Part shown: positions 1 to 6,867 of the stretch, in pieces
How the letters are laid out: each line of letters opens with the position of its first letter
Numbering within the stretch: position 1 is the stretch's first letter
Origin: Planctomycetota bacterium
GTDB taxonomy: Bacteria > Planctomycetota > Planctomycetia > Pirellulales > Pirellulaceae
NCBI GenBank assembly: GCA_026692885.1
Contig: JAPLNJ010000986.1
Coordinates: forward strand, 1 to 9,481
Length of the DNA stretch: 9,481 nt
Reading direction: 5' to 3'
The notes under the pieces: generated by a model
What the model was told of the DNA's origin: nothing
What the model saw: the letters and a program-made list of their open reading frames with translations, nothing else
Databases searched by the model: none
Program-made: the position numbers and the translations under genes

Positions 1-557
1 ATCACCATCACCGAGCCGATCCAGAAACTGTTGATCTCATGCCCGGCCACGTTCAGATGCACCTCGGGCAGCAGCGTGGAGAACACGACGCCACCGGCGA
101 AGATCCCCACGGCGATCTTCGAGACCACGAACGTGATCAGCGACACGATGGACAGCACGTAGCGCGAGGCCGGCGAGAACCGCCGTTCCAGAAACTCGGG
201 CATCGTGAACACCAGCGAGCGGGCATAAAACGGCACAAAGACCCAGGCCAAGACCAGCAGGCACCAGGCGTGCAACTCGTAGTGCGCCAGCGCCACCCCG
301 TCGGCGGCACCGGACCCGGCCAGGCCCACGATGTGCTCGGAACCGATGTTCGACGCAAAAATCGAGGCACCGACGACCCACCAACCCAGATTGCGGCCAG
401 CCAGGAAGTAATCGTCCGCCGTGTCCTTGCCGCGGCTGATGACCCACCAGGCCACACCCAGTAGGACGCTGAAGTAAGCCGCAATCATGAGCCAGTCGAG
501 GCCGGTCAGGGTCGAGCCGCCAGCGGCTACCGCGAGGAGAGGCGTGAGGGTGTTCAT
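1..557 (-). CDS. Sodium/solute symporter (SSS/SGLT family), N-terminal part
   Basis: The reading frame starts at ATG 557-555 and stays open to the left edge, giving the first 185 residues of a protein that in this family is usually 500 residues or more. Hydrophobic stretches at about 20-40, 57-83, 95-115 and 133-160 suit membrane helices of a Na+-coupled symporter in the cytoplasmic membrane. The segment DDYFLAGRNLGWW (48-60) followed by ASIFASNIGSEH (64-75) is the family hallmark around TM1. Aligned by eye to human SGLT1, N70, H75 and E94 fall at the spacing of the sugar-contacting N78, H83 and E102, so a sugar or sugar-like substrate is a reasonable inference. The conserved MPEFLERRF follows at 119-127. 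No strong Shine-Dalgarno sequence precedes the ATG (AAGG lies about 11 nt upstream). The gene follows rlmN on the same strand but is separated by about 435 bp, so it probably has its own promoter. The exact substrate is not established. Confidence 0.93.
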   Translation of the reverse strand, partial: MNTLTPLLAVAAGGSTLTGLDWLMIAAYFSVLLGVAWWVISRGKDTADDYFLAGRNLGWWVVGASIFASNIGSEHIVGLAGSGAADGVALAHYELHAWCLLVLAWVFVPFYARSLVFTMPEFLERRFSPASRYVLSIVSLITFVVSKIAVGIFAGGVVFSTLLPEVHLNVAGHEINSFWIGSVMV

Positions 558-908
558 GGACTTCGCAACCTTGTTTCGATGCTAGGGAAGGCTTCAATGA
601 CAGGGGAGGTTTCAATGACAACGCAGACCCACTTGGCGGAGGAACGACTGCCCGTTTCAAAACGGGGCGAATTCCGCAAAGCGTCCCATGATAGCGTGGA
701 CAATTTCCCGTTCCTAGCCGGGAAGCAGGCAGGAAATTTGGCAACGTAGCGGAGCTTCGCGGACGAGCGTTTCGAAGCCGAGTTGGGAAGGACGGAAGAA
801 TTCCTAACGGCGTTGCCCCTCACCCCCACTGCTGGGAACATCTTCACGCCTCTCTCGTTCCCACGCTCCGAGGCTGTGAAAGAATGTGCGAACGCAATTC
901 ACGGTAGG
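558..908. other. Non-coding stretch upstream of the symporter
   Basis: No convincing gene is seen here. The stretch holds an 18-bp imperfect tandem repeat near the symporter start and a small palindrome, CCCGTTTCAAAACGGG, at 651-666. At about 851-871 there is a segment, CTCTCGTTCCCACGCTCC, that resembles half of a palindromic repeat I associate with planctomycetes; this is memory, not a search. The symporter promoter should lie here on the minus strand, but I could not find a good hexamer pair. An open frame of 97 codons on the minus strand (847-554) ends in an ATGA overlap with the symporter start. Its translation is serine/arginine-rich and resembles no family, so it is treated as chance. 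Confidence 0.5.
575..628. repeat. 18-bp imperfect tandem repeat, three units
   Basis: TTC recurs at 575, 593 and 611. The units begin TTCGATGCTAGGGAAGGC, TTCAATGACAGGGGAGGT and TTCAATGACAACGCAGAC. The second and third share TTCAATGACA exactly; the first and second share most of the rest. The array ends 18 bp upstream of the symporter start codon, so it lies in the 5' leader or promoter zone of that gene. It could be a local duplication or a direct-repeat operator. Confidence 0.55.
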
Positions 909-987
909 GTGGGCCAAGTACTCGCGGCCCACCAATTCCAAGGAAATGGCCTTGTTTTCGATGGTGGGCCGCGAGTACTTGGCCCAC
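909..987. repeat. Perfect 26-bp inverted-repeat pair downstream of rlmN
   Basis: Positions 909-934 are the exact reverse complement of 962-987, separated by a 27-nt loop (935-961). Each arm is itself palindromic at its ends (GTGGGCC and GGCCCAC around a 10-nt core), so each can also fold alone. The structure begins 5 bp beyond the rlmN stop codon. In the rlmN transcript it would form a very stable hairpin able to protect the 3' end or block read-through, but no T-tract follows on either strand, so it is not a standard intrinsic terminator. The arms look like two head-to-head copies of a dispersed intergenic repeat; family membership is inferred. Confidence 0.9.
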
Positions 988-992
988 AGACG

Positions 993-2066
993 CTAATCCA
1001 GCCCCTCGCCCAGGCGTTCTTTCTTCTCCGCGTCGCGGGCCGGTGTCGAGCGGCGTAGTTGACCGCAGGCGGCAGAGATGGCATCGCCTTTGCGTTCGCG
1101 GAACTGGACGTTGATCCCGGCCCGTTCGAGGACCTGACGGAACCGCTTCTGAGCGGAAGGGGACGGGGTCCGGTAGGATAGTTCCAGGACGGGGTTGTAG
1201 GGAATCACATTTAAGAAAGCGGTCCGTCCACGCAGCAGGGCAGCCAACTGGCGGGCGTGCTGCGGCTGATCATTGATGCCGGCCAGCAGCACATACTCGA
1301 ACGTCAGCCGACGGCCTGAGGCTTCAAAATAGCGATCCGCAGCGGCCAGGATCGGTTGTAGCCCGATCTTCTTGTTAACCGGGACCAGCTGATTGCGGAG
1401 CTCGTCGTTCGGGGCGTGCAGGGAAACGGCCAGCTGGTAGTGCGTCGCCATTTCCGTCAGCCGATCGATTCCGCTGGGCAGACCCACCGTCGAGATGGTG
1501 ATTCGCCGAGCGCTGATCCCCAGGCCGTCAGGGCGGCTCGCGTCGTCCAACGCCGGCAGCAGCCGATCCAAATTCGCCAGCGGTTCGCCCAGGCCCATGA
1601 CGACAAGGTGGCTCAGCCGCTCCTCACGCGGCAGCAACCGCTGCAACTGCAGCATCTGCTCGACGATCTCCCCCGAGGTGAGATTGCGGACTACGCCATC
1701 CAACCCGCTGGCGCAGAACACGCAGCCCATCGCGCAGCCGACCTGGCTGCTGATACAGATCGACCGCCGTGAGCCGTCTCGCAACAGGACACACTCGGTA
1801 CGTTGTCCGTCCGCCAGTTCCAGTAGCAGTTTCTCCGTGCCGTCGGATGCCTGGCTGTGTTTGACGACCTGGGTGGTGAAGATCCGGAACTCAGCCGTCA
1901 GCTCCTCGCGCAGGCGTTTGGGCAGATCCGTCATCTCCGTGAAGTCACCAGCCCGGTTCTCGAACAACCACTTGCGCACTTGCCCCGCCCGAAAGCCGGG
2001 ATACTGGTGATCCGCCAGCCAATCACGAAACACGGTCGAGAGGGGTTCCAGCAGGTGGTTCATCAT
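993..2066 (-). CDS. rlmN: Dual-specificity RNA methyltransferase RlmN (radical SAM)
   Basis: The 357-residue product matches RlmN in length and layout. RlmN methylates C2 of A2503 in 23S rRNA and of A37 in some tRNAs, using a radical-SAM mechanism with a methylated cysteine intermediate. The residues visible are the cluster ligands C111, C115 and C118 (CAMGCVFC), the SAM-binding GLGEP (158-162), SLHAPND (215-221), NVIPYNP (286-292) and the catalytic C334 in SAACGQLRR. E91 sits where Glu105 lies in the E. coli enzyme. The N-terminal helical part (YPGFRAGQVRKWLFE, 22-36) is also typical. Both cysteines needed for the ping-pong mechanism are present, so the enzyme should be active. Cfr is related but RlmN is the better match. 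Two ATGs in a row start the frame and neither has a clear Shine-Dalgarno sequence. The 5' leader contains the repeat cluster at 2099-2195, and a strong inverted repeat follows the stop. Confidence 0.97.
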   Translation of the reverse strand: MMNHLLEPLSTVFRDWLADHQYPGFRAGQVRKWLFENRAGDFTEMTDLPKRLREELTAEFRIFTTQVVKHSQASDGTEKLLLELADGQRTECVLLRDGSRRSICISSQVGCAMGCVFCASGLDGVVRNLTSGEIVEQMLQLQRLLPREERLSHLVVMGLGEPLANLDRLLPALDDASRPDGLGISARRITISTVGLPSGIDRLTEMATHYQLAVSLHAPNDELRNQLVPVNKKIGLQPILAAADRYFEASGRRLTFEYVLLAGINDQPQHARQLAALLRGRTAFLNVIPYNPVLELSYRTPSPSAQKRFRQVLERAGINVQFRERKGDAISAACGQLRRSTPARDAEKKERLGEGLD

Positions 2067-2098
2067 CAGGTCGGCTCGCTACGGCCGCAGTCAAAGGT

Positions 2099-2195
2099 GG
2101 TCAGGCTTTCCAGCCTGACATGAATTCCGGACGGCGTCAGGCTGGAAAGCCTGACCTACGACTAACGCGTCAGGCTGGAAAGCCTGACCTACGAC
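2099..2195. repeat. Cluster of three REP-like palindromic repeats
   Basis: The 18-bp core TCAGGCTGGAAAGCCTGA (7-bp stem, GGAA loop) occurs at 2137-2154 and 2170-2187, and inverted at 2101-2118. The two right-hand copies share an identical 28-bp unit (2135-2162 and 2168-2195) with a CCTACGAC tail, offset by 33 bp. The left copy is in opposite orientation and can pair over about 20 bp (2099-2118 with 2137-2156). I recall this unit as a widespread intergenic repeat in planctomycete genomes. The cluster fills the gap between the deoxyribosyltransferase-like gene and rlmN, and the rightmost copy overlaps the end of the former. Confidence 0.92.
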
Positions 2196-2632
2196 GGGCT
2201 GCCCCGTACCTCCGCAATCTGCCGCCCGATATGTCCCGCGCGCAACGCAGTTTCGAAGGCTTCCACGTCCGGGTAGATGGCATGACTGCAGAACTTGATG
2301 CACCAGTTGTGCGCCAGCGGGCTGATGGCGATCACCACGCGGCCGTGGCGATGGGCTTCCCACATTTCGATTGCCGTGCCCATCGACGCCTCTGGTACAA
2401 ACGCCAGAACCACATCCACCTCGCGGCACATGCGGTTGTGTCGGAAGAACACCTCCCGGCCAGTCACCTCGTCGTAGGCAATCGATTCGCGGTGGTCGGC
2501 CAGTGGATCGTACACTTCCGCCTCTGGAAAATGTTCCGTCAACAGCCGTTCTAGCCGCGGGCGGTAGTCCTGATCGTGCAGGACGGCCTCCCGCAACGAC
2601 CCCTGCATAATGCCGGCGAGAAAGAATTTCAT
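2189..2632 (-). CDS. Nucleoside 2-deoxyribosyltransferase-like protein
   Basis: The start is the ATG at 2632-2630, giving 147 residues that begin MKFFLAGIMQGS, a usual opening for this Rossmann-like fold. The frame is open further upstream, but the extension looks unrelated. The segment REVDVVLAFVPEASMGTAIEM (70-90), then GRVVIAISPL (97-106), resembles the nucleoside 2-deoxyribosyltransferase superfamily: an Asp-containing strand (D73), then S-x-GTA-x-E where E89 would be the nucleophile, then a second strand. Members transfer or hydrolyse the N-glycosidic bond of (deoxy)nucleosides or nucleotides; some relatives have other or unknown roles, so no substrate is claimed. The last four residues (GSPS) and the TAG stop lie at or inside the edge of a palindromic repeat copy, so the native C-terminus may have been altered by the repeat. 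The gene diverges from the M20 peptidase gene. The family assignment rests on short motifs only. Confidence 0.72.
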   Translation of the reverse strand: MKFFLAGIMQGSLREAVLHDQDYRPRLERLLTEHFPEAEVYDPLADHRESIAYDEVTGREVFFRHNRMCREVDVVLAFVPEASMGTAIEMWEAHRHGRVVIAISPLAHNWCIKFCSHAIYPDVEAFETALRAGHIGRQIAEVRGSPS

Positions 2633-2737
2633 AGTTCGGTAACAACCCCTTCGCGAGATCGGTCTGAATGCGATAGGATACGCCCTGAGCGAACCGAAAC
2701 AAAGCCCTGGCACGGGTTCTTGGAACGGACACAGAAT
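2633..2737. promoter_or_regulatory. Divergent intergenic region, presumed back-to-back promoters
   Basis: These 105 bp separate two divergent start codons, so promoters for both directions are expected here. The only plus-strand hexamer worth noting is TAGGAT at 2674-2679 (4 of 6 matches to TATAAT), with a poor -35 (TCGCGA, 2651-2656). No operator-like palindrome was seen. The call rests on gene layout, not on a convincing promoter sequence. Confidence 0.35.
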
Positions 2738-3922
2738 ATGACAGCGACGGGACCCAATGTGAAGCGGGCGTTCGACCTACTGTGGCGGTTGTTACCGATC
2801 CCCGGCCGTAGTGGCCAGGAAAGCCAAGTGGCCGAATTCGTGCGTCAGCAACTGCTGGCGGCCGGTGCCCCGGCCTCGGCCGTGCGTTGCGACACGGCGC
2901 ACCGCCGCAGTCCCCTGGAAGGCGACACCGGCAACTTGATCTTGAAGTTGCCCGGCACGCGGCGCGCGCCGCGCCGCATGTTGTCGGCGCACCTGGACAC
3001 CGTCCCCATCTGTGTCGGTTGTCGGCCGGTCCGCCAAGGAGATCTGGTCCGGCCGGCCGATCCGCAAACGGGCCTCGGCGCCGACGACCGGGCGGGCACG
3101 GCGGTGATCTTGAATACGGCCTTGGAAATCATCGAGCGTGACCTGCCGCACCCACCCCTGACATTCTGCTGGTTCGTGCAGGAGGAAGTCGGCTTGCACG
3201 GGTCACGCTATCTGCAGAAGAGTTTGCTTGGCGAGCCGAAGCTGGCCTTTAACTTTGATGGCGGCTCGGCGGCCAAGTTGACGATCGGAGCCACCGGCGG
3301 CTACCGTCTGGCGATCGAGATCCAGGGGTTGGCGAGCCACGCGGGGATCGCCCCGCAATGGGGCGTGAGTGCCATCGCCATCGCGGCGCTGGCCATCGCG
3401 GATCTGCACCGCGGCGGCTGGCACGGGGATGTCCGCAAAGGCCGCCGTTGCGGCACGAGCAATGTGGGCGTAATCCAAGGCGGTGACGCGACTAACGTGG
3501 TCACCGACCGGGTGACCATCCGGGCGGAGGCCCGCAGCCACGATCCGGAATTCCGCCGCAAGATCGTCGCCGAGATCGAACGCGCGTTCCAACGGGCGGT
3601 TCGTGAAGTCAAGAGTGCGGCCGGCGCCACCGGTCGCGTGGACCTGGACGGCCGGCTGGATTACGAAGCGTTTCGGCTGGCGGAAGACGAACCGTGCGTG
3701 CAGGCCGCGGCGGACGCAGTGCGGGCGATCGGCCGGGAACCGGAGTTGGCGATTTCCAACGGCGGACTAGACGCCAACTGGATCTCCGCCCAGGGGATCC
3801 CCACCGTGTCGCTGGGCGCCGGCCAAGTGAATCCGCACCGCACGGACGAGGCGTTGAATGTGGCTGAGTTTGAGGACGCCTGCCGCGTGGCCTTGCGGTT
3901 GGCCACCGCGGCAACGGAGTAG
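2738..3922 (+). CDS. M20-family zinc peptidase (PepT-like)
   Basis: The 394-residue product is a metallopeptidase of the M20 family, which cleaves small peptides or acylated amino acids with two zinc ions in the cytoplasm. All expected ligands are visible: H85 and D87 in SAHLDTVP, bridging D116 in GADDRAG, the catalytic E149 and zinc ligand E150 in QEEVGLHGS, D174 in FNFDGG, and H367 in NPHRTDE. H201 in SHAG marks the inserted dimerisation domain. The pattern is closest to tripeptidase PepT-like proteins; other M20 members (deacylases, carboxypeptidases) remain possible, so no symbol is given. The ATG at 2738 was chosen because the family homology begins just after it, although the frame is open further upstream. 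The gene ends 4 nt before the glycosyltransferase fusion gene, whose Shine-Dalgarno sequence (GGAG, 3916-3919) lies within its last codons, so the two are probably translated together. Confidence 0.95.
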   Translation: MTATGPNVKRAFDLLWRLLPIPGRSGQESQVAEFVRQQLLAAGAPASAVRCDTAHRRSPLEGDTGNLILKLPGTRRAPRRMLSAHLDTVPICVGCRPVRQGDLVRPADPQTGLGADDRAGTAVILNTALEIIERDLPHPPLTFCWFVQEEVGLHGSRYLQKSLLGEPKLAFNFDGGSAAKLTIGATGGYRLAIEIQGLASHAGIAPQWGVSAIAIAALAIADLHRGGWHGDVRKGRRCGTSNVGVIQGGDATNVVTDRVTIRAEARSHDPEFRRKIVAEIERAFQRAVREVKSAAGATGRVDLDGRLDYEAFRLAEDEPCVQAAADAVRAIGREPELAISNGGLDANWISAQGIPTVSLGAGQVNPHRTDEALNVAEFEDACRVALRLATAATE

Positions 3923-3926
3923 ACCG

Positions 3927-6140
3927 ATGACTTCGACTGCTGAATTGCTCTCCCAGGGTTGGCAACTGCATCGGGCCGGACAGCTGAAGACCGCCGAGCA
4001 ACACTATCGTCAAGCATTGCAGCTCGCGCCGACCGATCCTAACGCCTGGTGCTACCTGGGCATGGCCTGTCACGACCAGGACCGTCTGGACGAGGCGGTG
4101 GCAGCCTACCGGAAAGCGATTCGGTTGCAACCCGACTTCCCGATCGCCTTAAACAACCTGGGCAATTCGCTGCGTCTGCAGCGCAAAATCGACGAAGCCG
4201 TGGCCAGCTTCGATCAAGCCTTGCGGCTCAAGCCCGACTACGTCACGGCCCAAAAAAACAAAGGCACCGCCTTGGTTTGGGAGGGTCGGCTCGTCGAGGC
4301 TTTGGCCTGCTACGAACGAGCCCTGGAACTCGACCGGAACGACGCCGAGACGCACAAGAACATCGGGGTCGTCTTGCTCCTGCAGGGCCAGTTCGAGCGA
4401 GGCTGGCGCGAATACGAATGGCGCTGGAAAACAAGCGAAGTCACCTTGCCGAATTACGCACAGCCGCTCTGGGACGGAGCCCCGCTGGATGGCCGCACGA
4501 TCCTGCTGACCGCCGAACAGGGTCTGGGGGACGCGATGCACTTCATCCGTTATGCGGCCGTGCTCAAACAACGCTTCGATTGCCGCGTCATCGCCGCCTG
4601 CCCGCGGCCGTTGTTGACGCTGTTCAAGAGCTGCGCGGGCATCGACGTGTTGCTCGCTCAAGGAGACCCGCCGCCGCCGTTCGACGTGTTTGCTCCGTTG
4701 TTGAACCTGCCGGGAATCCTGCGGGATCAGGCGAGCACCTTTCCCAATCTCGTCCCGTATCTGCATCCGGACGAAGCCTTGGTCCGCAAGTGGCAAACGG
4801 AACTCGCCGGCTTCCGTGGCTTGAAGATCGGCATCGCTTGGCAAGGCAATCGTCAGCATCAGGCCGACCGCTTCCGCAGCATGCTGCTGACGGAGTTCTT
4901 GCCCCTCGCGAAGCTGAAGAACGTGCAGTTGTTCTGCCTGCAAAAAGGCGTCGGCTCGGAGCAGTTGGAGGCCCTGACCGGTCGCTTGGACGTCGTGCCG
5001 CTGGGCAGCCGTTTGGACGAAGAGTCGGGCGCCTTCATGGATACGGCGGCCGTGCTGAAGAATCTGGACCTGTTGATCACCTCGGACACGGCGATTGCGC
5101 ACCTGGCTGGGGCCATCGGTACTCCGGTTTGGGTCGCGCTGGCCCATGTGCCCGATTGGCGCTGGCTCCTGGATCGCGAGGACACGCCCTGGTATCCCAC
5201 CATGCGTTTGTTCCGGCAGCCGCAACCAGGCGACTGGACCAGCGTGTTCCACAGGATCGCGACGGCTCTCCGGCAAGCCTATCCAGCAGTCGAGCGAAAG
5301 CACTGGTCCGATTATCGCGTGGCAGCCAGCGGCATGAATCGACTGACGCAGGGTCGACACGGATTGGTGCTGTACAATCGCTTCGACACCTACATCGGTA
5401 GGTCGGTGGAACGGTACGGCGAGTTCTCGGAGGGTGAGGTGGACGTCTTCCGGCAACTAGTGCGGCCCAGCCATGTCGTCGTCGAGGCGGGGGCGAACAT
5501 CGGGACCCATACCCTGGCGTTGTCCGAGTTGGTGGGTGACCACGGAGTCGTGTACGCGTTCGAGCCACAGCGGATCGTGTTTCAGACGCTTTGCGCCAAC
5601 CTGGCGTTGAACAGTCGCACCAACGTCGACTGTCGCTGCGAAGCCCTGGGGGAAACTCCCGGTTGGCTCTTCGTACCACCCTTGGACTATCGCGCCGCGA
5701 ACAATTTTGGAGGGTTGGGGTTGGGCAATTACCAGCACGGCGAGCGGGTCCGCGTGGTCACGATCGACAGCCTGCAGTTGCCGCGTTGCGACCTCTTGAA
5801 GGCCGATGTCGAGGGCCTGGAGTTGAGCGTCCTGCGAGGGGCTGCCGAGACCATCGCCAAGTACCGGCCCTTGCTGTACGTGGAAAACGATCGATCGGAG
5901 AATTCGGCCGTTGTGATTGAGTATCTGCGGTCGCTGGGGTACAACCTCTACTGGCACTTGCCGCCCTTGTTCAGCCCCACGAATTACTTCGACAACAACG
6001 TCAATGAATTCGGCGGCACCGTCTCGGCCAACATGCTGGGCGTGCACGCGTCGGTGAAGGCGGCGATTACGGGACTGCCGCGAATTGAAAGCCCGCAGGA
6101 CGACTGGCGACAGCCGTCGGTTGGACAGGAGAAAGTATGA
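3927..6140 (+). CDS. TPR / glycosyltransferase / FkbM methyltransferase fusion protein
   Basis: The 737-residue product has three parts. Residues 2-137 hold four 34-residue TPR repeats (for example AWCYLGMACHDQDRLDEAVA from 40) and a partial fifth to about 170. Residues 185-455 resemble the glycosyltransferases that bacteria attach to TPRs (GT9/GT41-like): EQGLGDAMHFIRY (197-209), IGIAWQGN (301-308) and TSDTAIAHLAGAIGTPVW (385-402), the last resembling the donor-binding motif of heptosyltransferases. Residues 515-715 are an FkbM-type SAM-dependent methyltransferase: VEAGANIGTHT (519-529), acidic E546 in AFEPQR, and LLKADVEGLELSVLRGA (623-639). Such enzymes build and O-methylate glycans in the cytoplasm; donor, acceptor and methylation site are unknown. 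No signal peptide or membrane segment is seen. The start ATG has GGAG 7 nt upstream. The stop overlaps the next gene's start as ATGA. The domain calls are firm; joining the last two in one chain is less usual. Confidence 0.93.
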   Translation: MTSTAELLSQGWQLHRAGQLKTAEQHYRQALQLAPTDPNAWCYLGMACHDQDRLDEAVAAYRKAIRLQPDFPIALNNLGNSLRLQRKIDEAVASFDQALRLKPDYVTAQKNKGTALVWEGRLVEALACYERALELDRNDAETHKNIGVVLLLQGQFERGWREYEWRWKTSEVTLPNYAQPLWDGAPLDGRTILLTAEQGLGDAMHFIRYAAVLKQRFDCRVIAACPRPLLTLFKSCAGIDVLLAQGDPPPPFDVFAPLLNLPGILRDQASTFPNLVPYLHPDEALVRKWQTELAGFRGLKIGIAWQGNRQHQADRFRSMLLTEFLPLAKLKNVQLFCLQKGVGSEQLEALTGRLDVVPLGSRLDEESGAFMDTAAVLKNLDLLITSDTAIAHLAGAIGTPVWVALAHVPDWRWLLDREDTPWYPTMRLFRQPQPGDWTSVFHRIATALRQAYPAVERKHWSDYRVAASGMNRLTQGRHGLVLYNRFDTYIGRSVERYGEFSEGEVDVFRQLVRPSHVVVEAGANIGTHTLALSELVGDHGVVYAFEPQRIVFQTLCANLALNSRTNVDCRCEALGETPGWLFVPPLDYRAANNFGGLGLGNYQHGERVRVVTIDSLQLPRCDLLKADVEGLELSVLRGAAETIAKYRPLLYVENDRSENSAVVIEYLRSLGYNLYWHLPPLFSPTNYFDNNVNEFGGTVSANMLGVHASVKAAITGLPRIESPQDDWRQPSVGQEKV

Positions 6141-6535
6141 CGCAGAGCACACCCATTCTGGTCCCAACTGCCCCGGGGGAGTTGGTGGACAAAATCACGA
6201 TCCTGGAGATCAAGACCGAACGCATCCAGGATGTCGGCAAGCTGAAGAATGTGCGGTTCGAATTGGAGACACTCGCTGCCGCCCGGGATCAAACGCTGCC
6301 ACCGTCACCCGAGCTGGGTAAGCTGACCGCCGAGCTGAAACGGATGAACGCAGCCCTCTGGGACATCGAAGACCAAATTCGCGACTGCGAGCGGCGACAG
6401 GACTTCGGTCCGGAGTTCATTCGCCTGGCCCGCTCCGTCTACCACAGCAACGATCGCCGCGCGGCGGTCAAACGGCAGATCAACGAACTTCTCGGTTCCG
6501 AATTGATGGAGATGAAGTCTTACGCCGCGTATTGA
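6137..6535 (+). CDS. DUF6165 family protein
   Basis: The 132-residue product matches DUF6165 in size and in its opening segment PGELVDKITILEIKTERI (13-30), followed by a helical charged region and the pattern LWDIEDQIRDCE (74-85) and FIRLARSVYHSNDRRAAVKR (94-113). It is predicted cytoplasmic, largely alpha-helical and possibly coiled-coil. The family has no known biochemical function. The start ATG overlaps the stop of the fusion gene (ATGA), with AGGAG at 6127-6131 and a 5-nt spacer, so its translation is coupled to that gene. I recall DUF6165 genes beside glycan-biosynthesis and TPR-glycosyltransferase genes elsewhere, which fits a role as partner or regulator of the glycosyltransferase, but that is inference. 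No clear intrinsic terminator follows. Confidence 0.92.
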   Translation: MTQSTPILVPTAPGELVDKITILEIKTERIQDVGKLKNVRFELETLAAARDQTLPPSPELGKLTAELKRMNAALWDIEDQIRDCERRQDFGPEFIRLARSVYHSNDRRAAVKRQINELLGSELMEMKSYAAY

Positions 6536-6697
6536 GTCGGCGGAGGCATCTTCGAAGAAAGTCATCTTTGACTCTAGACTCGCCCCCTGTTGACGTTACA
6601 ATTGGGTCGATCACGCGATAGACAGTTCGCTCCTCCCTATGCTTTAACAGCCGCAAATTCTTTTTGCACCCAAGAGAGTAAGGTATGCGAACTTGCT

Positions 6698-6725
6698 TTG
6701 ACTCGTGTCTTGTGTGGTTTATCCT
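6698..6725 (+). promoter_or_regulatory. Candidate sigma-70 promoter upstream of the sigma factor gene
   Basis: TTGACT at 6698-6703 matches the -35 consensus at 5 of 6 positions. After a 16-bp spacer, TATCCT at 6720-6725 matches the -10 consensus at 4 of 6. It lies in the AT-richer part of the leader region and points towards the sigma factor gene. Transcription would start near 6732. Confidence 0.33.
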
Positions 6726-6835
6726 GCCGAGCTGGTAAAGTGGAGATTTTGGGCGATGCATGCGGCGGTCGTTTTGTCGTCCCAACCACAATCTTTTGCC
6801 AATTGTCTGACAGCGGAAATCATGCGGGATCGGGG

Positions 6836-6844
6836 TGGTAGAAT
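6836..6844 (+). promoter_or_regulatory. Candidate extended -10 promoter
   Basis: TGGTAGAAT combines an extended -10 TGN with TAGAAT, a 5 of 6 match to TATAAT. There is no -35 at the usual distance; CTGACA at 6807-6812 is 26 bp away, which is too far. A transcript from here would start near 6851, just before the AGGAGG of the small ORF, leaving a short leader for it and about 200 nt before the sigma factor start. Confidence 0.3.
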
Positions 6845-6867
6845 TGGTTGCGACAGGAGGAGCCCCA

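Noticed and set aside
554..847. Minus-strand frame of 97 codons overlapping the symporter start as ATGA
   Set aside because: The overlap looks operon-like, but the peptide is low-complexity, has no ribosome-binding site, and its end is the translation of the 18-bp tandem repeat.
2091..2732. Minus-strand frame of 213 codons with repeated VGQAFQPDA at its end
   Set aside because: The repeated peptide is only the translation of the palindromic DNA repeats, and the frame overlaps the deoxyribosyltransferase-like gene.
4049..5401. Open frame of 450 codons in a second plus-strand frame inside the fusion gene
   Set aside because: Its translation is Arg/Gly/Ala-rich without motifs and it lies wholly inside the real coding frame.
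4149..5456. Open frame of 435 codons on the minus strand opposite the glycosyltransferase fusion gene
   Set aside because: It is antisense to a gene with clear TPR, glycosyltransferase and methyltransferase motifs; the translation is Gln/Arg-rich and matches no family.
2738..6535. The three-gene unit as a defence island
   Set aside because: No nuclease, helicase, toxin or NTPase signature is present; M20 peptidase, glycosyltransferase, FkbM and DUF6165 fit glycan or peptide metabolism better.
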